A DNA stretch of 64,000 nucleotides from Hoplostethus atlanticus (GCA_034670405.1 JAXDDX010000353.1:86863-150862); one strand, 5' to 3'; positions 49,213 through 60,942 are shown, counted from the first letter of the stretch. Notes: a model not told the origin generated them from the sequence alone. Numbers and translations are program-made.

Positions 49213-49287
49213 ATGAACAAAGTGGATTACATACTCGAGCACAGGTTTGAAACTCTTAATTTGGAGGAGAAATTGGAAGTAAAGCGC
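49213..49287 (+). pseudogene. start of an unrecognised reading frame in the 3.8-kb element
   Basis: MNKVDYILEHRFETLNLEEK and a few more residues, ended by an inserted L2 tail. A second open piece after the insertion (49620-49750: GQPQFNALAKLSIAIQRLHD, then FIPKVIDKFAQRKKRRAA) may be its continuation. The style resembles N-termini of fish hAT/ZMYM1-like proteins, but I do not recognise it firmly. Confidence 0.4.
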
Positions 49288-49596
49288 CTGTGAACTCTGA
49301 CCTCACCAGGACCCCCACCAAGACCCACACAACTGCCCCTCTTATGCAGACACACACACACTTAGGTAGCGACTACACATATATACAAATGTTTCATATT
49401 TTACTATATTTTTTATTTATATTTTTTACCATTGTAAATAGTGCTCTTACTGTAAATATTGTGCTGGTTTTTTATTGTAAATACTGTGTACTGTTGTTGC
49501 CCTTTGCATATTCCTGCTGAGCATTGCCACTTTTCATTTCACTGCACACCCTGTGTGTGTATGTGACAAATAAAGTTCTTGAAATCTTGAATCTTG
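49288..49596 (+). mobile_element. L2-type LINE, severely 5'-truncated tail
   Basis: The frame VNSDLTRTPTKTHTTAPL matches the C-terminus of the L2 ORF at 53652-54788 ([17 protein letters not shown]), and the 3' end has gcattgccac and acaaataaagttcttgaaat with the TGAATCTTG-type terminal repeat. Confidence 0.9.
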
Positions 49597-50370
49597 GCGC
49601 TTTTCACTTGCAATACCATGGGACAGCCGCAATTCAACGCATTGGCCAAGCTATCCATCGCGATTCAAAGGTTACATGACTTCATCCCCAAAGTCATCGA
49701 TAAGTTTGCCCAGAGGAAGAAACGACGTGCCGCCTTTCTCTTCAAGTGAGCCCTCAGCTTTGGTGAGTGAAGCATATTTATCATCCTGCCTTAGTGGTGC
49801 ATTGGCCATATTGTTGTGCTGGATCGATTGATATAGATGGTGACGAGTGTGTCCATGCTTATCTATTAAGGTTGTTGTCATAATGTTGTTGTCATAGAAT
49901 GGATCTGTATCCCTAAAAAGTTGTCTGTGCGCTTCGTTGTGGCCTTCAGTGGTGTTGACTGTTGAGCTCTTTGCTGTTCGCTTATGGCCCTGTAGGCTCA
50001 TTTGATCTGAGCTTGGCTGTGTCGCAGGCCCGGTTCTAAACTGCTTTGATTGGGGGGGTAATCACAGATTTTGGGTGGGCAACTTTTTATTGATATCACA
50101 GTATGTTGTACTACAGTCTACAGGGTGTTTTCCTTATTTAAATGTTATTACTACAGGCAACATGCATAAACGAATTATGAACTATTATGAACTATTATGA
50201 ACTATATACATGAACACATTATGAACTACATACATGAACACATTATTATGAACTACATATATGAACACATTATTATGAACTTGTGGGGGTTACCCCTTAG
50301 GGACTTTATACTGGAGCGAGGCTCCTTTAAGTGTTGTCTCTGGTAGATGTCATGTTAATAGTAGTGGCTC

Positions 50371-50416
50371 TACCTGTGTCCCAATAGACTCTCGTCTATT
50401 GGGACAAACACAGGTA
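50371..50416. repeat. 19-bp inverted repeat with a 4-nt bulge
   Basis: Left arm 50371-50389 pairs with 50394-50416 apart from four extra bases (AAAC) on the right; the loop is 4 nt (TCTC). It lies inside the hAT element. Confidence 0.85.
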
Positions 50417-50571
50417 AATCCCCTGTCCTTTTCTAATGCTGCTTTCCAATAGTAAACCCCGTCTTGGTAAAAACGATATCTCTGTCATTCGTGCTGGAAA
50501 ACTTGCAACAGTGGAAGCAGAAGCATGCGTCTAGTCTTCCAGCCATGCCCATGACCGATACCAGTTTGGCT

Positions 50572-50823
50572 TTAACGAGCCGTTTGGCTAAACATTTGTT
50601 TAGGAAATGAATTTAATATCGGTTGGGATGGTGCGCTATTATTTAACTCACTAGGGTCAGTAGCAGCACCGCTAACTGCCCGGTGTTGGTGCGAGGTGGG
50701 CGGGGAAGGTGAACTGCTTGAACTGGGGGCTTGATGCGAGAGAGCCGGCGGTCCCGGAGCCGAGCTAGCAGCAGCCGCAACAGCATTACTTTGTTTTGGT
50801 TCAGGAACCAAAAATCGGTGCAT
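50572..50823 (-). pseudogene. hAT transposase N-terminal remnant (tentative)
   Basis: 83 codons beginning MHRFLVPEPKQSNA, then a low-complexity Ser/Pro/Ala stretch. The M-RFL start and the unstructured Ser/Pro tract resemble the first exon of hAT transposases of the ZMYM1-like type; no zinc finger or catalytic block remains. Confidence 0.45.
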
Positions 50824-51446
50824 GATATCTATTCAGTTTAATAACGCTGTAACGTTACCTAACTCGGTAATGATAGCTACAAGAACGATGTTGAAATTAA
50901 CCAACTGTCTGACAAGATGTGCTTCGGTGTGCTTGGTAGCTAACGTTCGCCAAGTAACGTTAACGTTAACCTATAACCACCAACAGCAAAGCTCCTAATG
51001 CAGTGCAACACTACAGCAAACAATAACAAACCGATAATAACAAATACACATGCAATTAATCATGAATATTAAATCAAATTATTTACATTTACTACCAAAA
51101 GTGTACTAAAGTTTTTCTCTACAAGCTAATCTCTCAAGTGAGACAGGCTGTGACAAACACACTGTAAAAGTGACAGTGAAGTATCGTTGTCAACGAGTTT
51201 TATACTGTCACACTAACCTGTTGGAAATCAGGACTACGGCACACAGTTATGGCCAATACACTACAGGGGTGATTTGTTTTGGTTTAAAAATGCGCAGAAC
51301 AGATCCGGGCCCGGCGGGGACGCTTGGTGTTGGTGGGGCAGGCGGAGCATTTGGTGGGGCATTGCCCCCCCCGTGCCCATGCCTAGAACCGGGCCCGCTG
51401 TGTCGGCTTAAATATTGCATTCTTAATTTAGGCTTGTGACAGTGGT

Positions 51447-51451
<5 letters not shown>

Positions 51452-51491
<40 letters not shown>

Positions 51492-51502
51492 TCTCTCTCT
51501 CT
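51452..51502. repeat. (CT)n microsatellite
   Basis: CT run with one CAT interruption. Confidence 0.95.
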
Positions 51503-52514
51503 CACACGTGCTAGAAGCAAGCCACTCTGTCTGATGTGTTAAAAAAAAACACATCAGTAGCAAGAGAGAGTACTGTAGTTTTCCTGGTATGTAGCCTATC
51601 TATTGAAGTGGTTGGTGCCCCACCATTTTTTTTACATATAAAAACGCCAGTGGTTAGGAGAAATCTCCGACAATCATCGGCAAGATGGTGGTGAACTCTG
51701 CACAAGCAACAAAAGTAGTATTTTCTTCATTAAAAAGATTTAAAAATTATGATAACCATCGTATTATCTTAGTTTATTGTCGTTTCAATGTATTATAGAC
51801 CTTTTCTTTATAACAAGCATAACAAAAAATCGCTAGTGTGCTGATCGTTACAACATTGTTTTAAGGCTGATTTGTGCATGACAGTCCCGCATTTTGACAT
51901 ATTTCCATGTCGCATTTCCCCCCTTTGATGGCATATGACGCCCGAAATATAACTAAAGTCCAGCAGCGAAGTTGCTGCACTTGTTACCACTCCTCTAATA
52001 TCAGTGCAGACTGGCAGAGTAACGTTAGGAGCACAGGTTGCTAGTCTACAGAGCATTGCTATTCTGTCATGAAGTGGCCCGGTAATGAAGCATGTTCTTT
52101 TTTATTTGATGACTTGTTTGATCGATTGATAGCGTGAAACGTATAAGTTGTGAATGAATCGCGAGCGTCCATGCTTTTCTATCTCCATCAGATAAATGGC
52201 AAATGTCATTGTGATAATACCATTATCGCCATAGTAATGTCTGCCAACTAACTCGTCGCGTCTGTTTACGTAAACGCCATCGACGTGATGACGTATCAGG
52301 GTCTTGAAGGGTTGTCCCATTTCATAGGGGAAGATTTGTTCCGAGGAGCAAGCTGAAAAGCGAGGGGCACTCGAAAACGAGGGGTAGGGGTAAAAATGAG
52401 AATTGGGATTGGGCCAAAGTGTGTTGTGTAGTTTTGATTAATATGTCGATATTGGCAACAGTGTTGAAATTTAAAGTTCTAACAAATATGCTTGCTTGCT
52501 CACTGTGGCAGACT

Positions 52515-52870
52515 GGTGGAGGGGATGATGGTTAAGGCGTGGACTGGATGCAGGAGAGAATCAAGCTAGTGGGCTGGTTCTCCCTGCATCCGACCCTGCG
52601 GCCAATACAGGCCAATTGCAGCCGGGAAGGATTTTAACCCCTGTGTGTTTGTGTCAGGATTTGTGGATGCAGGAGGATGCAGCCGAGAGCTGACCTGAAG
52701 AGATGGCTAATCGGGTTTGGAGCTGGAAAGCATCCTGTTAGACTTTGGTGCTCTGCGGCTGACCTGGTGGGACGAATGGGAGGTGCGCTGGCCAGGAGAC
52801 GACACGGGAAAGGGGCAGTCAAAACCGGCAAGCTTTATATTGCAGCGTGTAAATAAAGGGGTAGCAAGTA
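52515..52870 (+). repeat. LTR-like repeat R6 copy
   Basis: ggctggttctccctgcatcc, ccaattgcagccggga, tttggtgctctgcggctgac and a gtaaataaagg signal near 52850. Confidence 0.65.
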
Positions 52871-53389
52871 TGCTAGACTCACAAGTAAAATATGTTAATA
52901 CACTGAGGATTCCCTACATCATGACTCGACCATATTCGACCTAATGAAACCTTTCTTTCTTTCTTTCTTTCTTTTATTTGTCTCGAACATCAACATTAAC
53001 AGATCACAATAAAACAGTAAAAGATAAAACACCAAACATAAAAGATAAATCAAACAATCTCCATCAGAAAAAAACAAAACAATGGATGTGTTCGAGAAGG
53101 AGCAGGAAGAAGCAAAATGCTTATCATGTCCTGCCCCTTCATCAACAGTGTCATATTAAATTAAAAAATATCTTATAAATCCTCTATTTAGATGTGCTGA
53201 TAATTTTTTTTTTTTTGTGCTGATAATCCTCAAAAACCTCTTACTATCTACTAAAACCTACATATTGGTAAGTCTACTTGCAACCAAATATTACATGTCA
53301 AACCAACCCTAATCTATATCACAAACATTTGACATAAACAAGTAGAAGGTAAAGTTCTTGTCTATATACGGTATGTCTCTGTGAGGATT
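52871..53389. other. AT-rich intergenic DNA
   Basis: Short (TTTC)n run at 52950-52973; nothing else recognised. Confidence 0.55.
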
Positions 53390-54788
53390 CAAGGATTCAA
53401 GGATTCAAGGAGTTTAATTGTCACATACACACACGAGGTGTGTAGTGAAATGCAAAGTGGCAATGCTCAGCAGAAATGTGCAAAATAACAGGTTCACACT
53501 ATTTACAATAGACCAACACAATATTTACAATATTTAAGAGCTCTATATAAAAAAACAACACAATATTTACAATAAGAGCACTTTATAAAAAAATATAGTA
53601 AAAGAAGGGAAAATTGTATGTGTAATATAAATTATAAATTATGTGTAGTCTTTACCGAAGTGTGTGTGTGCATAAGAGGGGCAGTGTGTGTGTCTTGGTG
53701 GGGGCCCTGGTGAGGTCGGAGTTCACAGTCCTGATGGCCTGAGGAAAGAAACTCCGTCTCAATCTCTCTGTTTTTGCAGCGTGACTACGGAGGCGCTTGC
53801 CTGACCGCAGCAGCTGAAACAGTCCGTTGTTGGGGTGGTGAGGATCCTTCATGATCCTGCAGGCTCTGGTTCTGCACCTCCTGGTGTACAAGTCCTGCAG
53901 GGTGGGGAGTGTAGTTCCAATAGTGCGCTCAGCCGAACGCACTACTCTCTGCAGAGCCTTCCTGTCCTGAGCGGAGCTGTTGCCAAACCAGGCAGTGATG
54001 CTTCCTGTCAGGATGCTCTCTACAGCTCCAGAGTAGAAGGACTGAAGGATCCTCCGGGAGACTTTGAATTTCCTCAGTTGCCTGAGGTGGTAAAGGCGCT
54101 GCCTCGCCTTTCTCACCAGAGTGTCAGTGTGTGTGGACCATGTCAGATCTTCGGTGATGTTGACTCCCAGGTATTTATACCTGCTCACCCTCTCCACAGT
54201 ATTCCCATTAATCCCCAGTGGTGAGTACGTCCTCAGTTGTTGTGTCCTCCTAAAGTCCACAATCAGCTCCTTAGTTTTGGTGACATTCAGGAGGAGGCTG
54301 TTGTCCTGGCACCAGAGTGACAGATCAGCAACTTCCTCCAGGTAGGCCTTCTCGTCGTTGTTGGAGATCAGGCCCACCACCACTGTGTCATCCGCAAACT
54401 TAATGATGGTGTTGGAGCTGAACCTGGCCACACAGTCATGTGTGTACAGGGAGTACAGTAGGGGGCTGAGGACGCAACCCTGGGGGGATCCTGTGTTCAG
54501 GGTGAGGGGGTTGGAGGTGTGTCTACCCACCCTGACCACCTGGGGCCTGGCGGTCAGGAAGTCCAGGATCCAGGCACACAGGGGGGTGTTCAGTCCCAGC
54601 TCAATCAACTTGCCAGCCAGTCTGGTGGGGACTATGGTATTGAAAGCTGAACTATAGTCAATGAACAGCAGTCTCACATAGCCCCCCTTCCGGCTGTCCA
54701 GATGAGAGAGTGTGGTGTGCAGTACCTGGGAGACAGCATCATCCGTGGATCTGTTGGGACGATAAGCAAATCCACTGTGTAGCAGTGG
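53390..54788 (-). mobile_element. L2-type LINE, 5'-truncated
   Basis: The 3' end at 53390-53412 is a short tandem GGATTCAA repeat, as in L2 elements. The body holds the C-terminal two thirds of RT and ends abruptly near 54790. Confidence 0.9.
53652..54788 (-). pseudogene. L2-type LINE reverse transcriptase, partial but open
   Basis: The frame is open for about 378 codons with no stop. Visible RT blocks: [55 protein letters not shown], the catalytic [13 protein letters not shown], the [14 protein letters not shown] block, and a C-terminal region ending [15 protein letters not shown]. This is the L2 (Maui-like) layout; the endonuclease and the start of RT are missing, so the frame has no true start codon. 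The lack of stops suggests a recent insertion. 49288-49596 is a shorter copy of the same family. Confidence 0.9.
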
Positions 54789-55793
54789 ATGTGATCATGA
54801 CTGAATAAGAGATACACTACTGTCCTCCCAACACAGGTACATGATCTCTTTCATCTCTACCATCATGGGCCTCATCAATATTGGTCGAAGACGAAAACCA
54901 AGAGTTAATGTTAATTTTAAAAATGGTTGCAATAAGGTCAAGATGATAAGAATGACAAGCATATTGCCAGTTGTGGCCCATAAAGTTAAACTTGATCTGC
55001 TTAAATTTCATGACTACTTTGATAAAATGAAAATGTTTCATGCTCAACTGATGCAATATTTAAACCAAGCCACTTATTTCAGTCAAATGACAGTATAAAT
55101 AATTTAAAAGCATGCGTATGTTTGCGTAAGGTCTTCCGAACACACAAACATTTCCTGTGCATGTGTGCAAGCGTGAATACACTGCTCTGCCAAATAAAGC
55201 AAATTATGAAAACAATACAATAAATAGTACCTCTCCTTTTTCTTATGCAATCTTATTTCTCATTAGCATTAGCTACAATAAGGTCACAGGTCAGGCCTTA
55301 GCTAGGTGGTATGCGGCGCCCTGGTTAGGAGGACAAGACTACAGTGTGTGTGTAAAGACCAAGGAAAGCTAGTAATAGAATACAAATAAAAACACAAGAA
55401 ATGTCTGTCTATGAAAACTGGTGAGGTTACACTAGGGCTCTCATTAGCATTAGCTAATACACCAGAACCAGCAATCACTAGGGACACCTAGTCTTGCTTT
55501 GTGTGTGACGGGGAGGTACCAGTGGGAAATCATCATTATGCATGCTCTCATTGTGCTAACGTACAGGGAGTGGAAATATCTGTGAAATTTAAATATCCCT
55601 TATTTTGTCGGGGAACCCCCTGGAACCGTCTCATTAGGTGACGGAAGTGCCGCTATAACGTGAAATAAGAGATTTTTCCCTGTGATGGGAAATGCTCCTC
55701 TGGCTCTTAAGACACAACTGTGGCAGAGTGGTATGGCAAAAGACAACACACATACACACACACACCTGTTGCATGCGTTAAGAAGCAATGAAG
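54789..55793. other. AT-rich intergenic DNA
   Basis: Nothing recognised. Confidence 0.55.
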
Positions 55794-55830
<37 letters not shown>

Positions 55831-55966
55831 CACACCCCCAATTCCTCCTCACACTGCCCCATTCATCCAACCTGTCAGCTACTTTGGACACGCCTGACAT
55901 CCAGCTCATGGGATTTATTGAAAAATAACAACGAACATGACTGTATGTGCTGGGTATGCATGTGTC

Positions 55967-56004
<38 letters not shown>

Positions 56005-56014
56005 TGTGTGTGTA
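55794..56014. repeat. two (GT)n microsatellites
   Basis: GT runs at 55794-55827 and 55970-56014. Confidence 0.96.
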
Positions 56015-57182
56015 GCACAGTTAACATATTACATATCCCAAGTGTGTTTACTACTTTTACTCTTTCAATAATAATATTACAAACAAAAAAGGAACTCGCC
56101 ACTTTTGTTGTCCACCCCTCCAAATATCAGATTGAATTACCTAAAAATGTTGTAGCCCATCTTCGACAGCTTAGATGCAAAATGGTAAAAAAAAAAAAAA
56201 CTCTCTCTGGGTGGAAGTATTCCCATTACTTCCATGAGAAATGGTAGAAAATTAACTTTCTCTGGGTGGAAGTATTGCAAAGTATTTCCTAGGTTGACTT
56301 TATCCCATAAAAGGTTAGAAAGAATGTCATTCCAATGAAAGAACTCCTGAAGCAGCTGAAGTTTAAACGGCATCATAATGTTAAAGTGGAATTAGTGGAA
56401 TATATATTGATATATTGATGTTTAAAAATGCTACATGTAGAACCTTCAAGTGTGGTAATATATATATGTGCATATATGTTTGATTTCTCTCCCATAGAAT
56501 AGAATAGTTTAATAAAAAGTAATGAGTTACTTTTTTGAAAAAATGTGTGTGTAGTTAATGTACGTACCAGAGTTTCGCAGTCCGTGGCCCTCTTCCTCTT
56601 CCACCTCTTCTTCTTCTACCTCTTCCTCTTCTTTTTCCCCCATCCATCTCTTTCTTTTCCTCATCCACCTTCTGCATTCCATTTTGCTTACTCAAATGTC
56701 ATTTCAGTCCATTTCAAAGAGAGTCAGAAAAGCAAACATCCACCACTCTTTTTAATCAACTCCAAAGAAAGTCATATTTAATTGATCTAAATAAAATTAA
56801 ATGTCATGTTGATTATAAAGCTGGCTCGGCTTCATTTTATTCGACATGCAAAAAATAACAATACATTCGTGATGTCCTACAAAGGTTGTTTTTTCGTGTG
56901 AAGGCTACACAAAAGATGGGCCAAAATCAATGGGTAAAATTATTTTCACCTTTCCCAATTTAAAAGCATTTAATTTTGAATTCATTCAAATTCGTTATTA
57001 CATCAGGTATAGCAAGGGCAGTGTTTTGAAAGAGTGTCTGAATATCCATTTATTTTAGTTTTTTTCTATTATTATTCCTTCATTATGTGATGGTTTTAAA
57101 AGAACAGCTTCTGTGCTGGCCTTCCAACAGAAAACCTTGAAGGTTCAGGGACTGGTTGTTGGCAGGATCCGACTTTTGTGCA
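56015..57182. other. AT-rich intergenic DNA
   Basis: Nothing certain. aaatgctacatgtagaacct near 56427 recalls 18575-18595. Confidence 0.5.
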
Positions 57183-57790
57183 AGTTTGGCATAAATAAAT
57201 AAATAAATAAATAAAAACCCACTGGCTGAATATGTATTTAAGGCAAGCTAGAATGAATGACATTCTCCCATCCCATTGAGCTGGGGTAATATAGTGGTGT
57301 TCTAAATTAGCTGGAAATACCTAGATTAGACCTTAGATTTTCATTTGAAACATTGAAAAGGAAATAGAATTAGAAAAGGTTAAAAAAAAAAGGCAATTTA
57401 ATCAGGAAGATCCTGTGTTAAGAAATCGTAGTAGTATAAGTAGTAAAAGCAGAAGTAATAGCAGCACCAGCAGTAGTAGTAGCAGAAGTAGTAGTATTAG
57501 CAGGAGTAGTAGTAGCAGAAGTAGTAATAGAAGTATTAGCTGAAGTATCGGTTTGTGTGTTCTATTCAGTCATCAGTAAACCAGTCTGGTCTGTGGACAT
57601 TGTGAAAGACAGCCAGGGTCACATTTGACAGCCACCAGAGGGAGACAGAAACTGTCAAATGTGACCCTGGCTCTTAGTAATAGCTGCAGTAGAAATATTA
57701 GTAGTTGAAGTATTAGCAGACGTAGTAATGGTAGAAGTAGTAGTAGATGTAGTAGCAAGAGTATTAACAGCAGCAGTAGCAAAAGTGGTT
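57183..57790. repeat. (AAAT)n, then a degenerate (AGY)n trinucleotide array
   Basis: An AAAT run at 57192-57216. From about 57428 to 57780 the DNA is mainly AGT/AGC/AGA triplets, interrupted by the hairpin at 57611-57672. Leu-rich frames on the minus strand are artefacts of this. Confidence 0.85.
57611..57672. repeat. perfect 21-bp inverted repeat, 20-nt loop
   Basis: Arms 57611-57631 and 57652-57672 are exact reverse complements. Confidence 0.93.
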
Positions 57791-57976
57791 TTGATTTGAC
57801 GCTTTTTATACAGTAGCCTCTATGTGTGTTTGTATTGGACAGAGGAATGGGCTCTATAGTTTGGAAACCACTTCATTAATCTATTTTGGTAAAAAAAAAT
57901 ATCTGAGAGGCTGCTGCATTGGTGGACTTCAATCTTAACCTTTAAAGGAGACTTTTGTGTCAGCCAGTCATACTGA

Positions 57977-59110
57977 TACAGTACTGTGCAAAAGTCAGAG
58001 ACCACCCTTTCGTTTATTTAGTTTCCAGTCAAAACGGCCACTAAGTGAAAGTTATTTATTTTTCAGTGTCAGGAAAAAATGCAGGAAACATATATTTAAC
58101 ACACAATTACATAAAAGCCTCCACAACTAAACATAATACCATTTTTTTCAGTATTTAGTGTGTCCACCCTTTGCCTTCATTACAGCTTCCATTCTTTTCA
58201 GGAGATTTGCTAAAAAGTTTTTCAAAGAATCTGCAGAGATATTTTCCCATGCTTCTTGTAAACACCTCCAAAGTTCAGGCTAAGAAGTTGGTTGCATTTT
58301 GCATCTTGCTTCTAATGATCCAAGTAATCCCAAACACATTCAATGATGTTGAGGTCTTGGCTCTGGGGTGGCCAGTCCGTTATTCTGAGAACACCAGCAG
58401 CTTCTTCTTTTGACAAGTACGTCTTGATCTTCTCAGCAGTGTGCTTGGGGTCGTTATCTTGCTGTAAAATTAATTTGTTTCCAATAAAACGTTTTCCAGA
58501 GGGTATTGCATGATGCATTAAGATTTGTTTGTATTTATCAGCATTCACTCTAGATGTTGTTATACATACCCAAACTTGCACTGATCCTCCACCATGCTTG
58601 ACTGAAGGTTGTAGACTTTTGTATTGTTGTAGAGTCTTTCATTGCTTCGGCGGTGTACATACTGCCTTCTGTTACTTCCAAAAATCCAAAGACTCATCTG
58701 TCCATAAAACCTTACTCCACATCTCAGGTGTCCAGTTTTGGTATTCCAGTGCAAATGTTCTTCTCTGTTGTCTATTTCCTTTTCTCAGTAGTGGGGGTTT
58801 TGAGTTGAGTTGTCCTCCCACACTGGAAGGATCGATAAAAAACACCTGTGGATTTTTTCAGATCTGAAGCAAGAGTGGAGCTTGATTTTTTTCCTATCTC
58901 TCAAAGATGAAAGCTTTAAGTACTGTCTATCTGATGGTGGTCCACCAGGTCTTGCACAGTTGTTAGGAGTCCCATTTTCTCTTTATCTTATTGTACAAAA
59001 GTACACTTATCTTAATTTTTTGAACTTCTGTTTTTTCAATTATTTTTCTTTGACTTTCACCTTCCTTATGCAAGTGAATTATCTTATATCTAATCTCATT
59101 TGTTTGACAC
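57977..59110 (-). mobile_element. Tc1-like transposon relic
   Basis: The 3' terminal repeat TACAGTACTGTGCAAAAGTC lies at 57977-57996 with TA at the edge. The transposase reads on the minus strand from about 59110. The partner terminal repeat past 59110 was not found. Confidence 0.85.
58152..59110 (-). pseudogene. Tc1-like transposase, frameshifted
   Basis: A cut-and-paste DDE transposase. Seen in separate frames on the minus strand: an N-terminal helix-turn-helix-like region (near 59090-58990); a WSKVLWTDESLWIFGSNRRQ-type block near 58690 with the first catalytic Asp; QQDNDPKHTAEKIKTYL with the second (near 58460); and DWPPQSQDLNIIECVWDYLD with the final acidic residue (58312-58375). Frame shifts and stops in the N-terminal half disable it. 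The longest open piece is 58581-58312. Confidence 0.88.
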
Positions 59111-59819
59111 CAAAGAATAGACATTCTGTACTGAATGGTCTTTATACTGGAAATTGAATGAACGAAACAATGGTCTTCTGCGGTATTGAAACTGTCGGAG
59201 TGACTACAGGCTTGATGCTGACAATCACAGTGGAGACAAACAGTGGATATCTGTCCAGCCTGTTCTCATATCAAGTTCGTTGGTATAGTTATGAAAAGTA
59301 GTGCACCGTAGTTTTGTATGATATTCAGCTAATCATGTGAAACAGGACACAGATGACTGAAACAGGCAGTAGTTTAACATTGAAATAGCACAGTGGAAAT
59401 TAAGGGTGTGAAGGTCAGGGTTGGAGTCGCAATGCGCAAACTCTCACCCACAGCACTGCTCCACTTCCTGGATCAAAAGGTGTTGGGCACATTCCAGATA
59501 ACCCATTATACGGTTATAAAGAGTTGAAAGCTATTGTTTTGTCATTACTTTATTTGTGTGATATAATTTATTTGATGTAGTATGAGTGCTTATGTTTATT
59601 TTCTTTTTTTTTCAGTCACTTTTGCAATGGACTAATATTGTCACTTTTTGATCTTGGGAAAACAAATCATCCTGCACTTTGTCCAACTGTGTACTTTGCC
59701 ATTATTTCTTTTGGCCAAGAGTCTGTGGGTTTAAAAGGTCATGCAAATTGTGCCAGTCTAGTGCTAAGGTTACACATTACCTTCTCCTAACAAGAAGGTG
59801 TGACATTTTTGGTGGCAGT
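59111..59819. other. intergenic DNA
   Basis: Nothing recognised. Confidence 0.55.
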
Positions 59820-60195
59820 GGTAGGATGGCGAGAGCCAGAGTGAGAGTCTGAGCTTGAGTGAGCGTGAGTCTGACAGGCGACTTGACTGTCGGATGTATG
59901 GAGCAGGGGGAGAGCGAGACCAGTAGCGGCGACCAACCAGGTCCACGAAGGATGCAGCCGGGAGCAGCCTGGAAGAGCTGCCCAGTCGGGGTTGCTCCTG
60001 GAAGCCTGGTGGACTGTCAGCTTTGGTGCTCCGCAGCTGACCTGCCGGGACAGAGGGGAGGTGCGCCGGATTGATGTCCGCTTTTCAGCTCCGTCTCTCC
60101 CGGCCAGTGCACCTCCCCCCTGTCCCAGTTGCGGAGCACCAATGCTGCCAGTCCGCCAGGCTTCCAGGAGCATCCCACTCCAACCCCGACTAGAT
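59820..60195. repeat. LTR-like repeat R6 in inverted (palindromic) arrangement
   Basis: 59945-60065 reads R6 forward (ctcctggaagcctggtggac, gctttggtgctccgcagctg, cctgccgggacagagggg). 60085-60190 reads the same repeat backward. The axis lies near 60075. Confidence 0.75.
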
Positions 60196-60399
60196 AGGCC
60201 ACTAGATAGGCCGCTGCTGGACTCACTCGCCCTCTCCACTCCACAGTCTGACTCGATCCCCTCGATGTTGTTTGTGATAAAGGTCTATATAAATACATTT
60301 GACTTGACTTAAATGGGCCTGCAGACTCACTGGAAAAGCTCTTGAAGCCTATTCAGCAATGGACGAGCAAGCTTCCAACAGTTATCCAGACCTCAAACT

Positions 60400-60938
60400 C
60401 TCCCTGCCAAATTTGACATCTCTCCTGAGACATATCGACAGTTTTGGTCAACGCCGAGTCCCCTGGTGAATCTCCCAAAGAGAGTTATAACAGACTCAAG
60501 GCCTCTACAGGAGGTGGATGAAACCTGAGCAGCGTTCTAAAGAAGAAATTGCTGAGGTGATCGTTCTGGAGCAACTGCTTTGCATGCTTCCTTTTGAAAA
60601 CCTGGGTCAAGGAACATGAGCCAGAAGATGGGCTCAGAGCAGCAAAACTGACAGGCCAGTACATCAATGCTCGCAAAGGAATGAAGCCACCACGAAAATG
60701 GTATGCTCAAGTTTTAGCCCAAGGGATACAGCTGATCCACCACACAAAGGAGTTGATCACCGAGCAGGTTGTCAAATGCATGGTCAAAACCTCTGGATCT
60801 TCAGGGCAAGGTTCAACAGTGAAGGACTTGATCTGTTTCCACTGTCAGCAGCTGGGCTGCTACTATCTACTATGTGCCCGGTCCTCCTGTCTAAGCTTCA
60901 GTCATGTCTGTTGCTCTAGCACTGGAGCCGAAACCTGA
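60400..60938 (+). pseudogene. SCAN-like gag fragment of a Gypsy element
   Basis: Across two frame shifts: ETYRQFW, an SPKES-YNRLK block, KPEQRSKEEIAEVIVLEQLL, then KTWVKEHEPEDGLRAAKLTG and QYINARKG. This is the order of a SCAN domain. Known: the SCAN domain of vertebrate zinc-finger genes comes from the gag capsid of Gypsy elements. A zinc-knuckle remnant with CFHCQQLGCY follows near 60836. The presence of protease right after it makes gag, not a host SCAN gene, the better reading. Confidence 0.75.
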
Positions 60939-60942
60939 GTGA

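Larger units (their letters stand above)
50025..51397. mobile_element. hAT element, 1373 bp, with exact 8-bp TSD
   Basis: CTGTGTCG occurs at 50017-50024 and again at 51398-51405, exactly flanking ends CAGGCCCGGTTCTA and TAGAACCGGGCCCG. An 8-bp duplication and a CAGG-type terminus are hAT hallmarks. It is a deletion derivative: the only open frame left is the one at 50823-50572. Confidence 0.92.
48635..52415. mobile_element. 3.8-kb TIR DNA element carrying nested insertions
   Basis: Ends GGCCCAATCCCAATTC (48635-48650) and GAATTGGGATTGGGCC (52400-52415) are exact complements; the next bases are rich in accccttgcccc and its complement, so inverted similarity goes deeper. Net of the hAT (1373 bp) and L2 tail (~310 bp), the element is about 2.1 kb. 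A short frame at 49213 (MNKVDYILEHRFETLNLEEK) is cut by the L2 insertion. I cannot assign a superfamily; no clean target duplication was found. Confidence 0.75.

Noticed and set aside
57573-57782. Leu-rich minus-strand frame resembling a membrane segment
   Set aside because: Produced by the AGY trinucleotide array.
58171-58867. Plus-strand frames opposite the Tc1 transposase
   Set aside because: Shadows of the minus-strand transposase relic.
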